Source: JAVBNA01 sp031551875 (GTDB lineage Bacteria > Bacillota > Clostridia > Oscillospirales > Acutalibacteraceae). From it: a stretch of 64,000 nucleotides of DNA. Shown piece by piece: positions 7,727 to 17,057 of the stretch (positions are counted from its first letter, which is position 1; each line of letters begins with the position of its first letter). The translations under genes were made by a program, and so were the position numbers. Under the pieces are notes generated by a model. The model was given only the letters and a program-made list of their open reading frames with translations, made no database searches and was not told the DNA's origin. The stretch spans positions 1-64,000 of the forward strand of contig JAVBNA010000038.1 in the NCBI GenBank assembly GCA_031551875.1. The letters run 5' to 3'.

Positions 7727-7766
7727 AATGTACATACCTCTTTTCTCAAGTTTTGAAGTTACGTAC

Positions 7767-7796
7767 AGTATATCATACCGGCCTGCTGGTCGTCAA
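7767..7796 (-). promoter_or_regulatory. Promoter of the DUF4190 gene
   Basis: On the minus strand TTGACG (7796-7791) and TATACT (7772-7767) are separated by 18 bases, about 40 bases before the start codon. Confidence 0.65.
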
Positions 7797-7858
7797 TATG
7801 TTTTTTGTGCAACTTTCTGGATTGTGTTTGGCATATCGCACAACGTTTTCCGCTCCGG

Positions 7859-8509
7859 CTATACGCCGTACTCCTCCCGGTAAGCGATCATCCGGGGCAA
7901 ATGCTCCTCAAAGGGAATCACGCCCTCACGCATCGCCTCGATGATGTCCAGGATGGTGACCAGCGGATAGGTCTTAATCCCGAATTCCTCATGAACCTCC
8001 TGCACCGCCGATTTGTCTCCCTTGCCCCGCTCCATGCGGTCGACTGAGATCACAAGCCCGGTCACCTCGATGTCCGCCGCGCTCCTGAGCACGGGCAGGC
8101 ACTCGCGGATGGCGGTCCCGGCGGTGATGACGTCCTCAATGATGGCAACGCGGTCGCCGCCGCGCAGCGGATAGCCTGCCATCACGCCGCCCTCGCCGTG
8201 ATCCTTGGCCTCCTTGCGGTTGAAGCAGTAATTGATGTCCACATTATAATGGGTGTGAAGCGCAATAGATGTGGCCACCGCGAGCGGAATCCCCTTATAC
8301 GCCGGACCGAAGAGCGCATCGACCGGCACATGATTTTCCCGCAGACAGGCAGCATAATACTCGCCCAGCCGCGCAATCTGCGCCCCGGTGCGGTAGTTGC
8401 CCGTGTTGATGAAGTAGGGCGCAACCCGGCCGCTTTTGAGTGTGAACTCACCGAAACGCAGCACGTCGCTGTCGCACATGAATTTAATAAATCCTGATTT
8501 ATATGACAT
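7859..8509 (-). CDS. pyrE: Orotate phosphoribosyltransferase
   Basis: The enzyme joins orotate to PRPP to make OMP in pyrimidine synthesis. The PRPP-binding motif VAIIEDVITAGTA is at residues 121-133, and the FGPAYKGIPLA segment typical of PyrE is at 67-77; 216 aa fits the longer family form. The start MSYKSGF (8509) has AAAGGAGAG upstream. It stands alone, without other pyr genes or a visible PyrR attenuator in the leader. Confidence 0.93.
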   Translation of the reverse strand: MSYKSGFIKFMCDSDVLRFGEFTLKSGRVAPYFINTGNYRTGAQIARLGEYYAACLRENHVPVDALFGPAYKGIPLAVATSIALHTHYNVDINYCFNRKEAKDHGEGGVMAGYPLRGGDRVAIIEDVITAGTAIRECLPVLRSAADIEVTGLVISVDRMERGKGDKSAVQEVHEEFGIKTYPLVTILDIIEAMREGVIPFEEHLPRMIAYREEYGV

Positions 8510-8625
8510 GATTTTGTCTCTCTCCTTTGTTGTAGGCCTGTCAGGGAACATTTCCCTTCTCAATTGTACCGCGTCCCTCACTCCCTGTCAATACGGCCCA
8601 CACCGCAAAAATATCCGGGTTATGA

Positions 8626-8654
8626 TTGAAAGCAATGCTTGATTCTGATATAAT
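8626..8654 (+). promoter_or_regulatory. Promoter of metA
   Basis: TTGAAA (8626-8631) and TATAAT (8649-8654) are 17 bases apart, 56 bases before the metA ATG. The leader is short and contains no SAM riboswitch. Confidence 0.7.
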
Positions 8655-8710
8655 TGATTTTATTCATTGCTCGCTTCCGAACCGAGCAGAGGCATTTAAG
8701 GAGGGCTATT

Positions 8711-9649
8711 ATGCCGATCAAAATTCACAATTCCCTGCCGGCGCGGGAAATTCTCGAAAGCGAAAACATTTTTGTTATGACCGAGGAGCGCGCCGAGGCA
8801 CAGGACATCCGTCCCCTGAAAATACTCCTCCTCAACCTCATGCCCACGAAAATTGAGACCGAAACGCAGATTTTCCGCCTGCTGGGCAACTCCCCGCTCC
8901 AGGTGGACGTGGAACTGCTGCAAACCGCCACCTACACCTCCAAAAACACCAGTGCCTCCCACCTGATGAAGTTTTACCGGACATTTGACCAGGTGAAGCA
9001 TGACCGGTACGACGGCATGATCATCACCGGGGCGCCAATCGAAATGCTGCCCTTCGAAGAGGTGGACTACTGGGAGGAGCTTTGCGAGATCATGGAATGG
9101 AGCAAAGAGCACGTCTACTCCACCTTCCATATCTGCTGGGGCGCGCAGGCGGGGTTGTACTATCACTACGGCGTGCCGAAATACCCGCTCAGCGAAAAGC
9201 TGTCGGGGGTGTACCGTCATCGGGTGCTGGATGTATTCCATCCCCTGATGCGTGGCTTTGACGACCGTTTTTACGCGCCCCACTCGCGCAACACCGAAAT
9301 CCGCCGCGAGGACATTCAAAAGCACGACTCCCTCGTGCTGCTCTCCACGTCCAAACTCGCGGGCATCTATATCGTCGCCGACAAAAGCGGCCGCCAGTTT
9401 TTTGTCACCGGACACTCGGAATACGACCGGAACACGCTGGCAGGAGAATATTTCCGCGATCTCAACCGCGGCCTTTCCCCCAAAGTCCCCCAAAACTACT
9501 TTCCGAACGATGACCCGAGCGCGCTGCCCCCGCTCACCTGGCGCAGCCACGCCAACCTGCTGTACACAAACTGGCTGAATTATTATGTCTACCAGCAGAC
9601 CCCCTATGACCTGGGGGATCTGTCAAAAATGCCTGAGGGCTTGTCGTAA
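8711..9649 (+). CDS. metA: Homoserine O-acetyltransferase (MetA family)
   Basis: MetA acylates homoserine to start methionine synthesis. The catalytic Cys142 lies in FHICWGAQAG, and the expected His/Glu pair follows in the C-terminal half; 312 aa is normal. Residue 111 in ITGAPIE is Glu. In characterised MetA proteins, Glu here goes with acetyl-CoA use and Gly with succinyl-CoA, so an acetyltransferase is predicted despite the common succinyltransferase label. The start MPIKIHN (8711) follows AAGGAGG. Thirteen bases downstream begins an ECF S component, probably co-transcribed. Confidence 0.93.
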   Translation: MPIKIHNSLPAREILESENIFVMTEERAEAQDIRPLKILLLNLMPTKIETETQIFRLLGNSPLQVDVELLQTATYTSKNTSASHLMKFYRTFDQVKHDRYDGMIITGAPIEMLPFEEVDYWEELCEIMEWSKEHVYSTFHICWGAQAGLYYHYGVPKYPLSEKLSGVYRHRVLDVFHPLMRGFDDRFYAPHSRNTEIRREDIQKHDSLVLLSTSKLAGIYIVADKSGRQFFVTGHSEYDRNTLAGEYFRDLNRGLSPKVPQNYFPNDDPSALPPLTWRSHANLLYTNWLNYYVYQQTPYDLGDLSKMPEGLS

Positions 9650-9662
9650 AGGAGTTTTGCCT

Positions 9663-10184
9663 GTGATCGATTCCCGCAAAAGAAGACCCGCGCTGACCCT
9701 TGCCCTGACCGGCATGTTCACCGCGCTGACCTTTGTATTCACCATGATCTCAATTCCGATGCCCGGCTCGTTGTTCGGCGGGGGACTGATGCATCTGGGC
9801 ACGGTGCCGATGATGTTCGCCTGCCTCATGCTGGGATGGAAGGAGGGGGCTTTTGCCGGTGCTGTCGGCATGGGCCTGTTCGACCTTCTGTCCCCCTACG
9901 CAGTCTGGGCGCCCTTCACCTTTGTGATTCGCGGCGTCATGGGACTGATTGTCGGCAAGGTTTCCGGGCGCAAAAACAGAAAAAACGTCGGACGGGACGC
10001 GTTTGCCATCCTGCTCGGCGGCGCGTGGATGATTGCGGGATATTATTTCGCGCAATGCATTCTTTTTGGGAACTGGATTGCCGCCTTCCGTGATATGCTG
10101 GGCGACGCAGCGCAGGTGGCCAGTGCCCTGGTCCTCACTCTGCCGCTGGTTTCCATATTCCGCAGAAGTGCGGGACAGCCCTGA
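9663..10184 (+). CDS. ECF transporter S (substrate-binding) component
   Basis: The 173-aa membrane protein starts at GTG 9663, after AAAGGAG at 9 bases. It has the S-component pattern: a basic N-terminus (RKRRPALTLALTGMFTALTF), a loop with PMPGSLFGGGLMHLGTVPM, and about six helices. S components bind a vitamin or precursor in the membrane and work with a shared EcfA/EcfA'/EcfT module, not present here. Its placement directly after metA hints at a methionine- or thiamine-related substrate, but the sequence alone does not settle this. Confidence 0.75.
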   Translation: MIDSRKRRPALTLALTGMFTALTFVFTMISIPMPGSLFGGGLMHLGTVPMMFACLMLGWKEGAFAGAVGMGLFDLLSPYAVWAPFTFVIRGVMGLIVGKVSGRKNRKNVGRDAFAILLGGAWMIAGYYFAQCILFGNWIAAFRDMLGDAAQVASALVLTLPLVSIFRRSAGQP

Positions 10185-10245
10185 TCTTTCCCACAGGAAC
10201 CATAATATCAGGGAATATATCTCATCGAAAGTTGTCGATTTTGAC

Positions 10246-10274
10246 TGGACAAAATCGTAAAAAAGTGGTATAGT
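10246..10274 (+). promoter_or_regulatory. Promoter of the dockerin-ended secreted protein
   Basis: TGGACA (10246-10251) and TATAGT (10269-10274) are 17 bases apart. The leader to the ATG at 10354 is about 75 nt. Confidence 0.55.
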
Positions 10275-10353
10275 AGACAAGCAAGTTGGAAAAGGCGTTT
10301 GTTGCAAGCGTTTTCCGGCAAAAACTGGAAAAGGAAAAATGGAGGGTATTTAA

Positions 10354-12378
10354 ATGAAAACCAGAAGAATCCTAGTATGTCTCCTTGCAGTTCTCCTCTC
10401 GTTCACTCTTTTGGGCGGCATGATGTCCGTCTCCGCAGCATCCGACGTTGAAATTACTGTCACTACATCCAAAACCTGGTTTAACGTGGGAGAAACCGTA
10501 ACCGCGAACGTCAGAATCAAAGCACCGGCTATCGCCGCTTTATCCGGCGCGCTTTCCTACGACACCACAAAAATGACACTGACGGGCATATCCCCCGCAA
10601 TGCAGCCGACCGGAAACGGTTATTTAATGACCAACGCGGCCAACGGCGGATTTATTATGTTTGCAAGCGCCCCCAACAACAGTGATTTGGATGTGACGGT
10701 CACCTGTACCTTTACGGCCGCTGAGTCCATTGAAGGTATTTTTGACCTCACCTTTGTCCCCGCCATGGTCGTTGACAAGGACAACAAAGTGCTCACCACC
10801 CAGGTAACCCCCGCTTCTGTCAAAATCGGCACGGCGGTTTCCGGTGTTACCCTGAACAAGAGCGCCGCAACCCTAAACGTGGGAGCGACTGAGACGCTGA
10901 GCGCGACAGTCGCTCCGGCGAACGCGACTGTCAAGACGGTGAAATGGTCTTCGAGCAACCCGGCCGCGGCTACCGTAGATGCGAACGGCCTTGTCACTGC
11001 CGTGGCAAAGGGCACCGCCAACATCACCGTCACCACCGACGACGGCGGCCTCACCGCCACCTGCGCCGTGACCGTCAAACAGCCGGTCGAGAGCGTCAGC
11101 CTTGACAAGGCAACCATGACCCTCAAGGCGGGCGGTGCAACAGGCTCGCTGACTGCGACGGTTCTTCCGGCCAACGCGGACAACCAAACTGTCACCTGGA
11201 TCTCGAGCGCTCCTGCCGTTGCCACCGTTGCAAACGGCGTGGTCACCCCCCTTACGAAGGGCACCACCACCATCACCGTCACCACAGAGGACGGCAATAA
11301 GACCGCAACCTGTGAAGTGACCGTGACCCAGCCGGTGACCGGCGTCACACTTGACCGCTCTACTCTTGATCTCCAGCCGTCCGGTGCCCCTGTCACCCTG
11401 GTTGCGACGGTCAACCCGGCCAACGCGGACAACAAAACTGTCACCTGGTCCTCGAGCGCTCCCGGCGTCGCCACCGTTGTCGACGGTGTAGTTACCCCCG
11501 TTTCGGTCGGCACCACCACGATCACCGTCACCACAGAGGACGGCGGCAAAACGGCGACCTGCGCCGTTACCGTGGGACGCCCTGTCACGGGCGTGACGCT
11601 TAGCCAGTCCACGCTGAGCATGTATGTCGGCGGAACGAAGACGTTGACCGCAGCTGTGATTCCCTCTGACGCGACCAATCAGGGCATCACCTGGTCCTCC
11701 GACAATACGGCGGTCGCCACTGTCGCTGGCGGCGTAATTACCGGTGTGAGCAAGGGCTCCGCGATCATCACGGTCACCGCGGCCGACGGCGGCTTCACCG
11801 CCACCTGCGCCGTGACCGTCAGCATTAAGAGCAATCTCACCGTTTTTGCGGGCGAAGATGTAAGAGTTCCAGTTACCGCTGAGAGCCTGAACAAGGTCAA
11901 TATGCTCGCTGGCACCTTTACTTATGACAGTACCCTGCTTACCTACAAATCCCACACAGGATCCGATTCCTTCCCGTCGATGCAAGTAGAGGGTAATTCG
12001 ATGGGCTTCTTTGCCCCGGCCGGCGTATCGGGCACCGATGTGGTCCTCGGTTATATCACCTTTACGGCCAAAGCCGACCTCACTGCGGACGCCAGCACTC
12101 TGGTTCAGTTCCGGTCGCTCTTGTCTATGGACGATGACTTTGGCATGCCTTCCATCACAATTCCCGCTGTCGGCGTTGACATTTACACCATCCCGATGAT
12201 GGGCGACGTCACCGGAGACGGCAGAATCAACGTTGCTGACGCGGTCCTGCTGATGCAGTACCTCGCCGGAAATTCAACTCTCAACGCGAAGCAACTGAGA
12301 GCGGCCGATGTGGTCAAAGACGGCGCGGTCAATGTCATTGACGCGACTGCCATCATGCAGATGTGCCTGTACGTTTAA
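10354..12378 (+). CDS. Secreted cohesin-like / Big_2 / dockerin protein
   Basis: ATG 10354 follows TGGAGGG. A signal peptide (about 1-29) is followed by a cohesin-like beta domain (about 30-155: VGETVTANVRIKAPA, GALSYDTTKMTLTG). Four Big_2 Ig-like repeats come next (about 160-490, each with a WSSSNPAAATVD-type strand and an ITVTTDDGG-type ending), then a second cohesin-like domain (about 492-610). A type I dockerin ends the protein (GDVTGDGRINVADAVLLMQ, then a second Ca-binding repeat VKDGAVNVIDATAIMQ). It should sit outside the cell and dock to a cohesin. No glycoside hydrolase or scaffoldin is present nearby, so its role is unclear. Confidence 0.8.
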   Translation: MKTRRILVCLLAVLLSFTLLGGMMSVSAASDVEITVTTSKTWFNVGETVTANVRIKAPAIAALSGALSYDTTKMTLTGISPAMQPTGNGYLMTNAANGGFIMFASAPNNSDLDVTVTCTFTAAESIEGIFDLTFVPAMVVDKDNKVLTTQVTPASVKIGTAVSGVTLNKSAATLNVGATETLSATVAPANATVKTVKWSSSNPAAATVDANGLVTAVAKGTANITVTTDDGGLTATCAVTVKQPVESVSLDKATMTLKAGGATGSLTATVLPANADNQTVTWISSAPAVATVANGVVTPLTKGTTTITVTTEDGNKTATCEVTVTQPVTGVTLDRSTLDLQPSGAPVTLVATVNPANADNKTVTWSSSAPGVATVVDGVVTPVSVGTTTITVTTEDGGKTATCAVTVGRPVTGVTLSQSTLSMYVGGTKTLTAAVIPSDATNQGITWSSDNTAVATVAGGVITGVSKGSAIITVTAADGGFTATCAVTVSIKSNLTVFAGEDVRVPVTAESLNKVNMLAGTFTYDSTLLTYKSHTGSDSFPSMQVEGNSMGFFAPAGVSGTDVVLGYITFTAKADLTADASTLVQFRSLLSMDDDFGMPSITIPAVGVDIYTIPMMGDVTGDGRINVADAVLLMQYLAGNSTLNAKQLRAADVVKDGAVNVIDATAIMQMCLYV

Positions 12379-12415
12379 GTTTGATCTTAGACTACGGAAC
12401 CTTAATGTAATAAAA

Positions 12416-12444
12416 GGGCTCCCGCTTTGGCAGGAGCCCTTTTT
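12416..12444. terminator. Bidirectional terminator
   Basis: GGGCTCC (12416-12422) and GGAGCCC (12433-12439) form the stem. T5 follows on the plus strand and TTTTATT on the minus strand, serving the dockerin gene and the Hpt gene. Confidence 0.85.
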
Positions 12445-12468
12445 GTTGCTTGTTTCTGGTCATGTTTT

Positions 12469-12822
12469 TTATCCCACGATTTTTTCTACAATTTCACGGG
12501 TTCTGACAAGCGCTTCACGATACTCGGCAATGGCACCCTCGTCGGCGATTCCCTGACGGAACTCGTTCATCAGCCTCGTGCTTGTTTCGAACACTTTCGT
12601 AAGCGCAAGGTTCCCCGTCATGCCCTTAATGGCGTGCGCCACCTCTCCCGCTTTCTCGTAGTCCTTTTCCTGCAGGAACTCTTCCATTTTGTCGAACTCC
12701 TGGCTGTTCAGAAACATCCCCAGCATTCTATTGTAAAGCATTTGATTCCCACGAACCCGTGAAAGCCCTGTATCCAAATCTACATAGCTTTTCTCATTCA
12801 TATTAAGCTGGACATCAGACAT
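12469..12822 (-). CDS. Hpt-domain phosphotransfer protein
   Basis: The 117-aa protein is a single histidine phosphotransfer domain: a four-helix fold with the phosphorylatable His at about 63 in GEVAHAIKGMTGNL. The ATG at 12822 is preferred to the upstream GTG because AAGGAG is seven bases away. It follows the hybrid kinase by 89 bp on the same strand and shares the terminator at 12416-12444. It is thus the likely relay partner of that kinase's receiver domains. No response-regulator output gene is adjacent. Confidence 0.8.
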   Translation of the reverse strand: MSDVQLNMNEKSYVDLDTGLSRVRGNQMLYNRMLGMFLNSQEFDKMEEFLQEKDYEKAGEVAHAIKGMTGNLALTKVFETSTRLMNEFRQGIADEGAIAEYREALVRTREIVEKIVG

Positions 12823-12911
12823 ACGCACACTCCTTCCTTCTTATTTACATACAATTATGGTATCACGCAAAGTCATATCCGTCAATCATTTTTTCTATCT
12901 GACGGGTTTTT

Positions 12912-15900
12912 CTATAAAAAATCGTCCAGTTTTATGTAAACCTCATCCAGATCAATCGGCTTGCCCACGTGACCGTTCATGCCCGCCGCCAGACAACGTT
13001 CGATGTCCTCTTTGAACACATTGGCGGTCATCGCGATGATCGGGATCTCCCGAGCCTTGGGAAAGTCAAGCGCACGGATGCGCCGGGTCGCTTCATAGCC
13101 GTCCATGCCCGGCATGTGGATATCCATGAAAATCAGGTCATAGTCCTCGGGGCAGTTGCGGAACCGGTCAAAGGCCGCCCGGCCGTCCTCCGCGCAGTCG
13201 ATGACCACGCCGGTATCTGACAGCAGCTCTGTAAGGATCTCTCGGTTGATCTCAACATCCTCGGCAAGCAGAATCCGCTTGCCGGCAAACCGCCCTGTAT
13301 TGTCCTGCCGGGCGTCGCTTCGCTCTGTGCTGCGTCCCGAGCCAAGACATTCACTCAGGCAATTGACGATGGCCGAGGGGAAAAGCGGTTTGGGCACAAA
13401 CCCATTGACGCCCGCCGCCTGCGCTGCGGCGGAAATCTCGCTCCACTCCGCAGAAGAGATCATCACCACCACGGGATCCTCTCCAATCTCCCTGCGGATG
13501 GCGCGTGTCAATTCAGTGCCGTCCAGATCGGGCAGACTCCAGTCCACAAAAATCACGTTAAAGGGGTTCTCCTCGCGGGATGCGCGCAATTTCTCAAGCG
13601 CGTCACTCCCCTGTGAGGCGGTTTCGCAGTTGAAGCCCAGGGACTGCGCCAGACTCAGGAAGTATTCGCGCACGTCGGCCGAGTCGTCTGCAATCAGAAC
13701 CCTGAGGTTCTGCCAGTTCATGTTTACACTCTGTGTTTCTGTACACGACAGCGAGGTTCCGCGGCGCACCTTGACCGTGAAGATGAAGCTGGCGCCGCGG
13801 CCCTCCTCCGACTCAATCCAGATGTCGCCCCCCATCATATTGACAATGGTTTTGGAAATCGCAAGCCCCAGGCCGGTGCCTCCGAATTTGCGCGAGATGC
13901 TTCCATCCGCCTGTTCAAAGGAGCGAAACAACTTTTTCTGCTGCTCCTGCGAAATGCCGATGCCGGTGTCGGTCACCGCGATGCGCAGGATACACGAACC
14001 ATCCTCTTCCCCGATCGGCTCGCCCGACAGTGTGATCGTGCCCTTTTCGGGCGTAAATTTGGTCGCGTTGCTGAGCAGATTTGCGATCACCTGCGCCAGC
14101 CTCTGCTCATCCGCAATGATAAAGGGCGGTATATCCTCACTCAGCTTGACAATCAGGCGCTGATTTTTTTCGTTGACGCGAAAATTGATGACGTTGACCA
14201 CGCCCATGAGCATTTTCTCGAAGTTAAACTCGCTCTCCGAGAGGTCAAATTTCCCCGCCTCAATTTTGGACATATCCAATATGTCGTTGATGACACCCAG
14301 CAAATGTCTGGACGCGCCGTCGATGCGTTCGAGACAATACTCCTTTTTTTCCAGGTCAGACGCCGATTTCGCGATGCTGGTCATCCCGATAATCGCATTC
14401 ATGGGTGTACGCATTTCGTGGCTCATGCGGGCTAAAAAGCTGGATTTCGCGAGGCTGGACTGCTCTGCCTGAATCTTGGCGGCGATCAGCTCCTCCTCGA
14501 GCTGCCGCTGTTTGGTGATGTCGGTCGCAATGGTTCCCATGCCGCCCTGCTTGGAGGTCATAAACACCGACAGTGACATGATGCGCACCTCACCGTCCCT
14601 GCGGATCAGGGGAAGCTCAAGCTCCACCTTGCCCGAAGCGCGCGCTTCGGGGATAACCTCGTCGAAAATTCGACGGGCGTTTTCCTCGTCAAACAGTCCG
14701 GGCATACCCATCCGTGTCAGCTCTTTCACCGAATAGCCTGAGATGGCCGCAGCGCCGTCATTGACGTACTCAAACCGTCCCGCCTCATTCCAGGACGCAA
14801 TAAAGTGGGGGGAGCTGCCCACGATGGAGGACATGCTGATCAGCTTCTCCTCGATGCGGTTACGCGTATACACGCCCGAGATGATGCTGCCGATCAGGGT
14901 CGCCAGCGCGATGTCGCTCTCATTCCACGTGTACGGGCCGCTGCACTGAATGAAGCCCAGCAGTCCGGCGAATTGGTCTGTTTCAAAGATTGGCACAGCC
15001 AAAAGCGCCCGCACAGGCGTTTTCAGAGGCAGCGCGTGCCCCTCCGCCTCCATATCATCACAGGCAAAAAAGCTTTCTCTCCGTGTGACCAGGGCATCAT
15101 ACAAGAAGTTGCCCGGCAGGCAGGGAACCGACGGCTCTCCGAACCGGCATTCCGCCACGCGGTTGTCGACCCACTCATAACTTGACTCCAGTATCCCTGT
15201 GTCATGCATATACACACCGAAGATAACCTTATCCACATGCATGAATTCTCCGGTCATGCGCAGCGCATTGCCAATCAGCTCCGCCTCGCCGCCGGCTCCA
15301 ATAAAGCTCTGTGACATGGCCGACATCATTTCCTGCTGTTCCAGGCGGCGCTTGAGCGTGGCCTCCGCCTGCTTGATGCTGGTGATGTCAATCGCATGCT
15401 GGAGATGCACCGATCTCCCGTCCACCCATTCGATCAGGCTGTCGGTACACCGGTAATCTCGAAAATCCACTGGGTTCTTCTTTTCCCGAACCACAACCAT
15501 GCCGGGGCTTTCTTTCAGCTGTGTGACTGGGCACACAGCACACCGAGCGCCCAGTTTTTGGGGGCACAAAACCTCAAAACACCTGTGCCCCACAGGATTT
15601 TCTTCCAAGCGGTAGGCCTTCTTCATCTGATCATTCATAAAGAGGATTTCCCCGGTCTCGACATCCTCCACGTACAGATGTGCGTCCATATTGTTGAGCA
15701 TACTGTCCAGAATATTCAGCGCAACCTGGGACTTCGCCGCCGATTGCATACTCTCCTTCAGCCGCGCCATCATATCGTTGATCGCCTGATTGAGCGCGGT
15801 AAATTCCAGACTTTTCGAGTATTTCCCCGTCTCCAGCCGTTTACTGGTTTCAATCTGCCCGATGTCCGCACTCATGCGTTCAATGGGACGGAGCACCATC

Positions 15901-16805
15901 CGGGCCACGACGGCGTAGAGGAGCGCAATAAATAGCCCGACCGCCGCAAAGAGCAGGATAAAGGTCACGCCCTCCGAGCGCAATCCCTCCTGAAAAATCG
16001 TGCGGTCTCCCGACACGCAAAGAGTGAGCGGGGCACCGTCCATGTCCTGAAATGGAATGTGAAGCTGCTTGACCATGGTGCTCGGACGAACCACCCGATA
16101 CAACCCTTCCACTTTCATGCTGTCTGCGCCGGACAGCCAGAAGAAAGTATCCTCCTTAAAATGGGTCAGATCCCGGAGGTTTTCATCGGTGAGCAAAAAG
16201 CCCGCAAAAAGCGTTCCGGCCGGCTCTTTGCTCAGTGCACGCCCGACCACGGGCACGGCTGCCAGATAATAGGGCACGCCTTCATACATAAAGATACCCG
16301 ACCGCTTTACACCCTCCCGTCCGGATGCGCCGGACGCCGCCGCACTTTCACGAAAAATATCATCTGCCGTTTCACGCAGCGCCTCGGTAAACCCGGCCGG
16401 CGGGGCGTTTTGGTCACCGTATATGTAGTCACGGAATTCGACATGGCAGTCTTTTCCGTTTTTATCTTTGAATACAACAAAATTAATCCGATACCGCTCC
16501 AGTAGCGACGCTCCGCTCCAGTTGTCCAAAATAAAGCTGGGATTGTCACCCTCGACAAAGCGAGCCGCATCATCCCAGAACGCAAGATCCTCCGCCACAC
16601 GCGCCGCCTGATCATTCATATTTTCCAGAATTCCCGACACGACCTTATACTGCGTATCAAAATAGTTGTCCTCTGTACGCACCAGTATATCGGTCAGGGA
16701 CGTCTGGAAAATGGTGAACATCGCAACAATAAAGCTGATCAGTGTGATCCCGATCATAAGAAAGACGGTCCACCTCAGTGAACGGGGCGCTCTATCCCTG
16801 TGCAT
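12912..16805 (-). CDS. Hybrid sensor histidine kinase with two receiver domains
   Basis: The 1297-aa protein starts at ATG 16805 (AGGAGT six bases upstream). In order: membrane helix 14-36; extracytoplasmic CHASE4-like domain 40-275; helix 280-302; HAMP-like linker; PAS-like domain about 360-480 with a cysteine cluster (CFEVLCPQKLGARCAVC); GAF about 500-660; PAS 675-770. HisKA follows with His796 in SHEMRTPMNAIIGM, then HATPase 895-1012 (GGTGLGLAISK). Receiver 1 has Asp1088 and receiver 2 Asp1228 (FMDIHMPGMDG). Both acceptor Asp residues are intact. With the Hpt gene downstream it should form a multi-step phosphorelay. The signal sensed is unknown. Confidence 0.88.
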   Translation of the reverse strand: MHRDRAPRSLRWTVFLMIGITLISFIVAMFTIFQTSLTDILVRTEDNYFDTQYKVVSGILENMNDQAARVAEDLAFWDDAARFVEGDNPSFILDNWSGASLLERYRINFVVFKDKNGKDCHVEFRDYIYGDQNAPPAGFTEALRETADDIFRESAAASGASGREGVKRSGIFMYEGVPYYLAAVPVVGRALSKEPAGTLFAGFLLTDENLRDLTHFKEDTFFWLSGADSMKVEGLYRVVRPSTMVKQLHIPFQDMDGAPLTLCVSGDRTIFQEGLRSEGVTFILLFAAVGLFIALLYAVVARMVLRPIERMSADIGQIETSKRLETGKYSKSLEFTALNQAINDMMARLKESMQSAAKSQVALNILDSMLNNMDAHLYVEDVETGEILFMNDQMKKAYRLEENPVGHRCFEVLCPQKLGARCAVCPVTQLKESPGMVVVREKKNPVDFRDYRCTDSLIEWVDGRSVHLQHAIDITSIKQAEATLKRRLEQQEMMSAMSQSFIGAGGEAELIGNALRMTGEFMHVDKVIFGVYMHDTGILESSYEWVDNRVAECRFGEPSVPCLPGNFLYDALVTRRESFFACDDMEAEGHALPLKTPVRALLAVPIFETDQFAGLLGFIQCSGPYTWNESDIALATLIGSIISGVYTRNRIEEKLISMSSIVGSSPHFIASWNEAGRFEYVNDGAAAISGYSVKELTRMGMPGLFDEENARRIFDEVIPEARASGKVELELPLIRRDGEVRIMSLSVFMTSKQGGMGTIATDITKQRQLEEELIAAKIQAEQSSLAKSSFLARMSHEMRTPMNAIIGMTSIAKSASDLEKKEYCLERIDGASRHLLGVINDILDMSKIEAGKFDLSESEFNFEKMLMGVVNVINFRVNEKNQRLIVKLSEDIPPFIIADEQRLAQVIANLLSNATKFTPEKGTITLSGEPIGEEDGSCILRIAVTDTGIGISQEQQKKLFRSFEQADGSISRKFGGTGLGLAISKTIVNMMGGDIWIESEEGRGASFIFTVKVRRGTSLSCTETQSVNMNWQNLRVLIADDSADVREYFLSLAQSLGFNCETASQGSDALEKLRASREENPFNVIFVDWSLPDLDGTELTRAIRREIGEDPVVVMISSAEWSEISAAAQAAGVNGFVPKPLFPSAIVNCLSECLGSGRSTERSDARQDNTGRFAGKRILLAEDVEINREILTELLSDTGVVIDCAEDGRAAFDRFRNCPEDYDLIFMDIHMPGMDGYEATRRIRALDFPKAREIPIIAMTANVFKEDIERCLAAGMNGHVGKPIDLDEVYIKLDDFL

Positions 16806-16861
16806 GCAATCACTCCTGATCCATAAAATCAAGTCCACTGTTTTCGACGGGTCTTTTGCTT

Positions 16862-16890
16862 ATTGTAGCAGTTTACACAGAGAGAATCAA
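16862..16890 (-). promoter_or_regulatory. Promoter of the hybrid kinase-Hpt operon
   Basis: On the minus strand TTGATT (16890-16885) and TACAAT (16867-16862) are 17 bases apart. Confidence 0.6.
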
Positions 16891-16980
16891 TGCCAATTGA
16901 AAGATTTTTATGAATTATTTTTACATTAATATTCCCTGTGTGCAACTGTCCTCGCTTTCTCTGTTTCCTCACTGAGCCTC

Positions 16981-17009
16981 TTTACTTTTCCGGAAATATC
17001 TCGTATAAT
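16981..17009 (+). promoter_or_regulatory. Promoter of trkA-trkH
   Basis: TTTACT (16981-16986) and TATAAT (17004-17009) are 17 bases apart, 49 bases before the trkA start. Confidence 0.65.
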
Positions 17010-17057
17010 ACAGTCTATGCTCTTTGCACATACTATCTGGGAAAGGACTTGTACCGA

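Noticed and set aside
8510..8710. Possible SAM riboswitch before metA
   Set aside because: The transcript leader is only about 50 nt and has none of the SAM-I conserved segments.
10620..11985. Repeated DNA in the dockerin gene, considered as a repeat array
   Set aside because: The repeats follow codons of the Big_2 domains and diverge at third positions; they are protein repeats, not CRISPR or satellite DNA.
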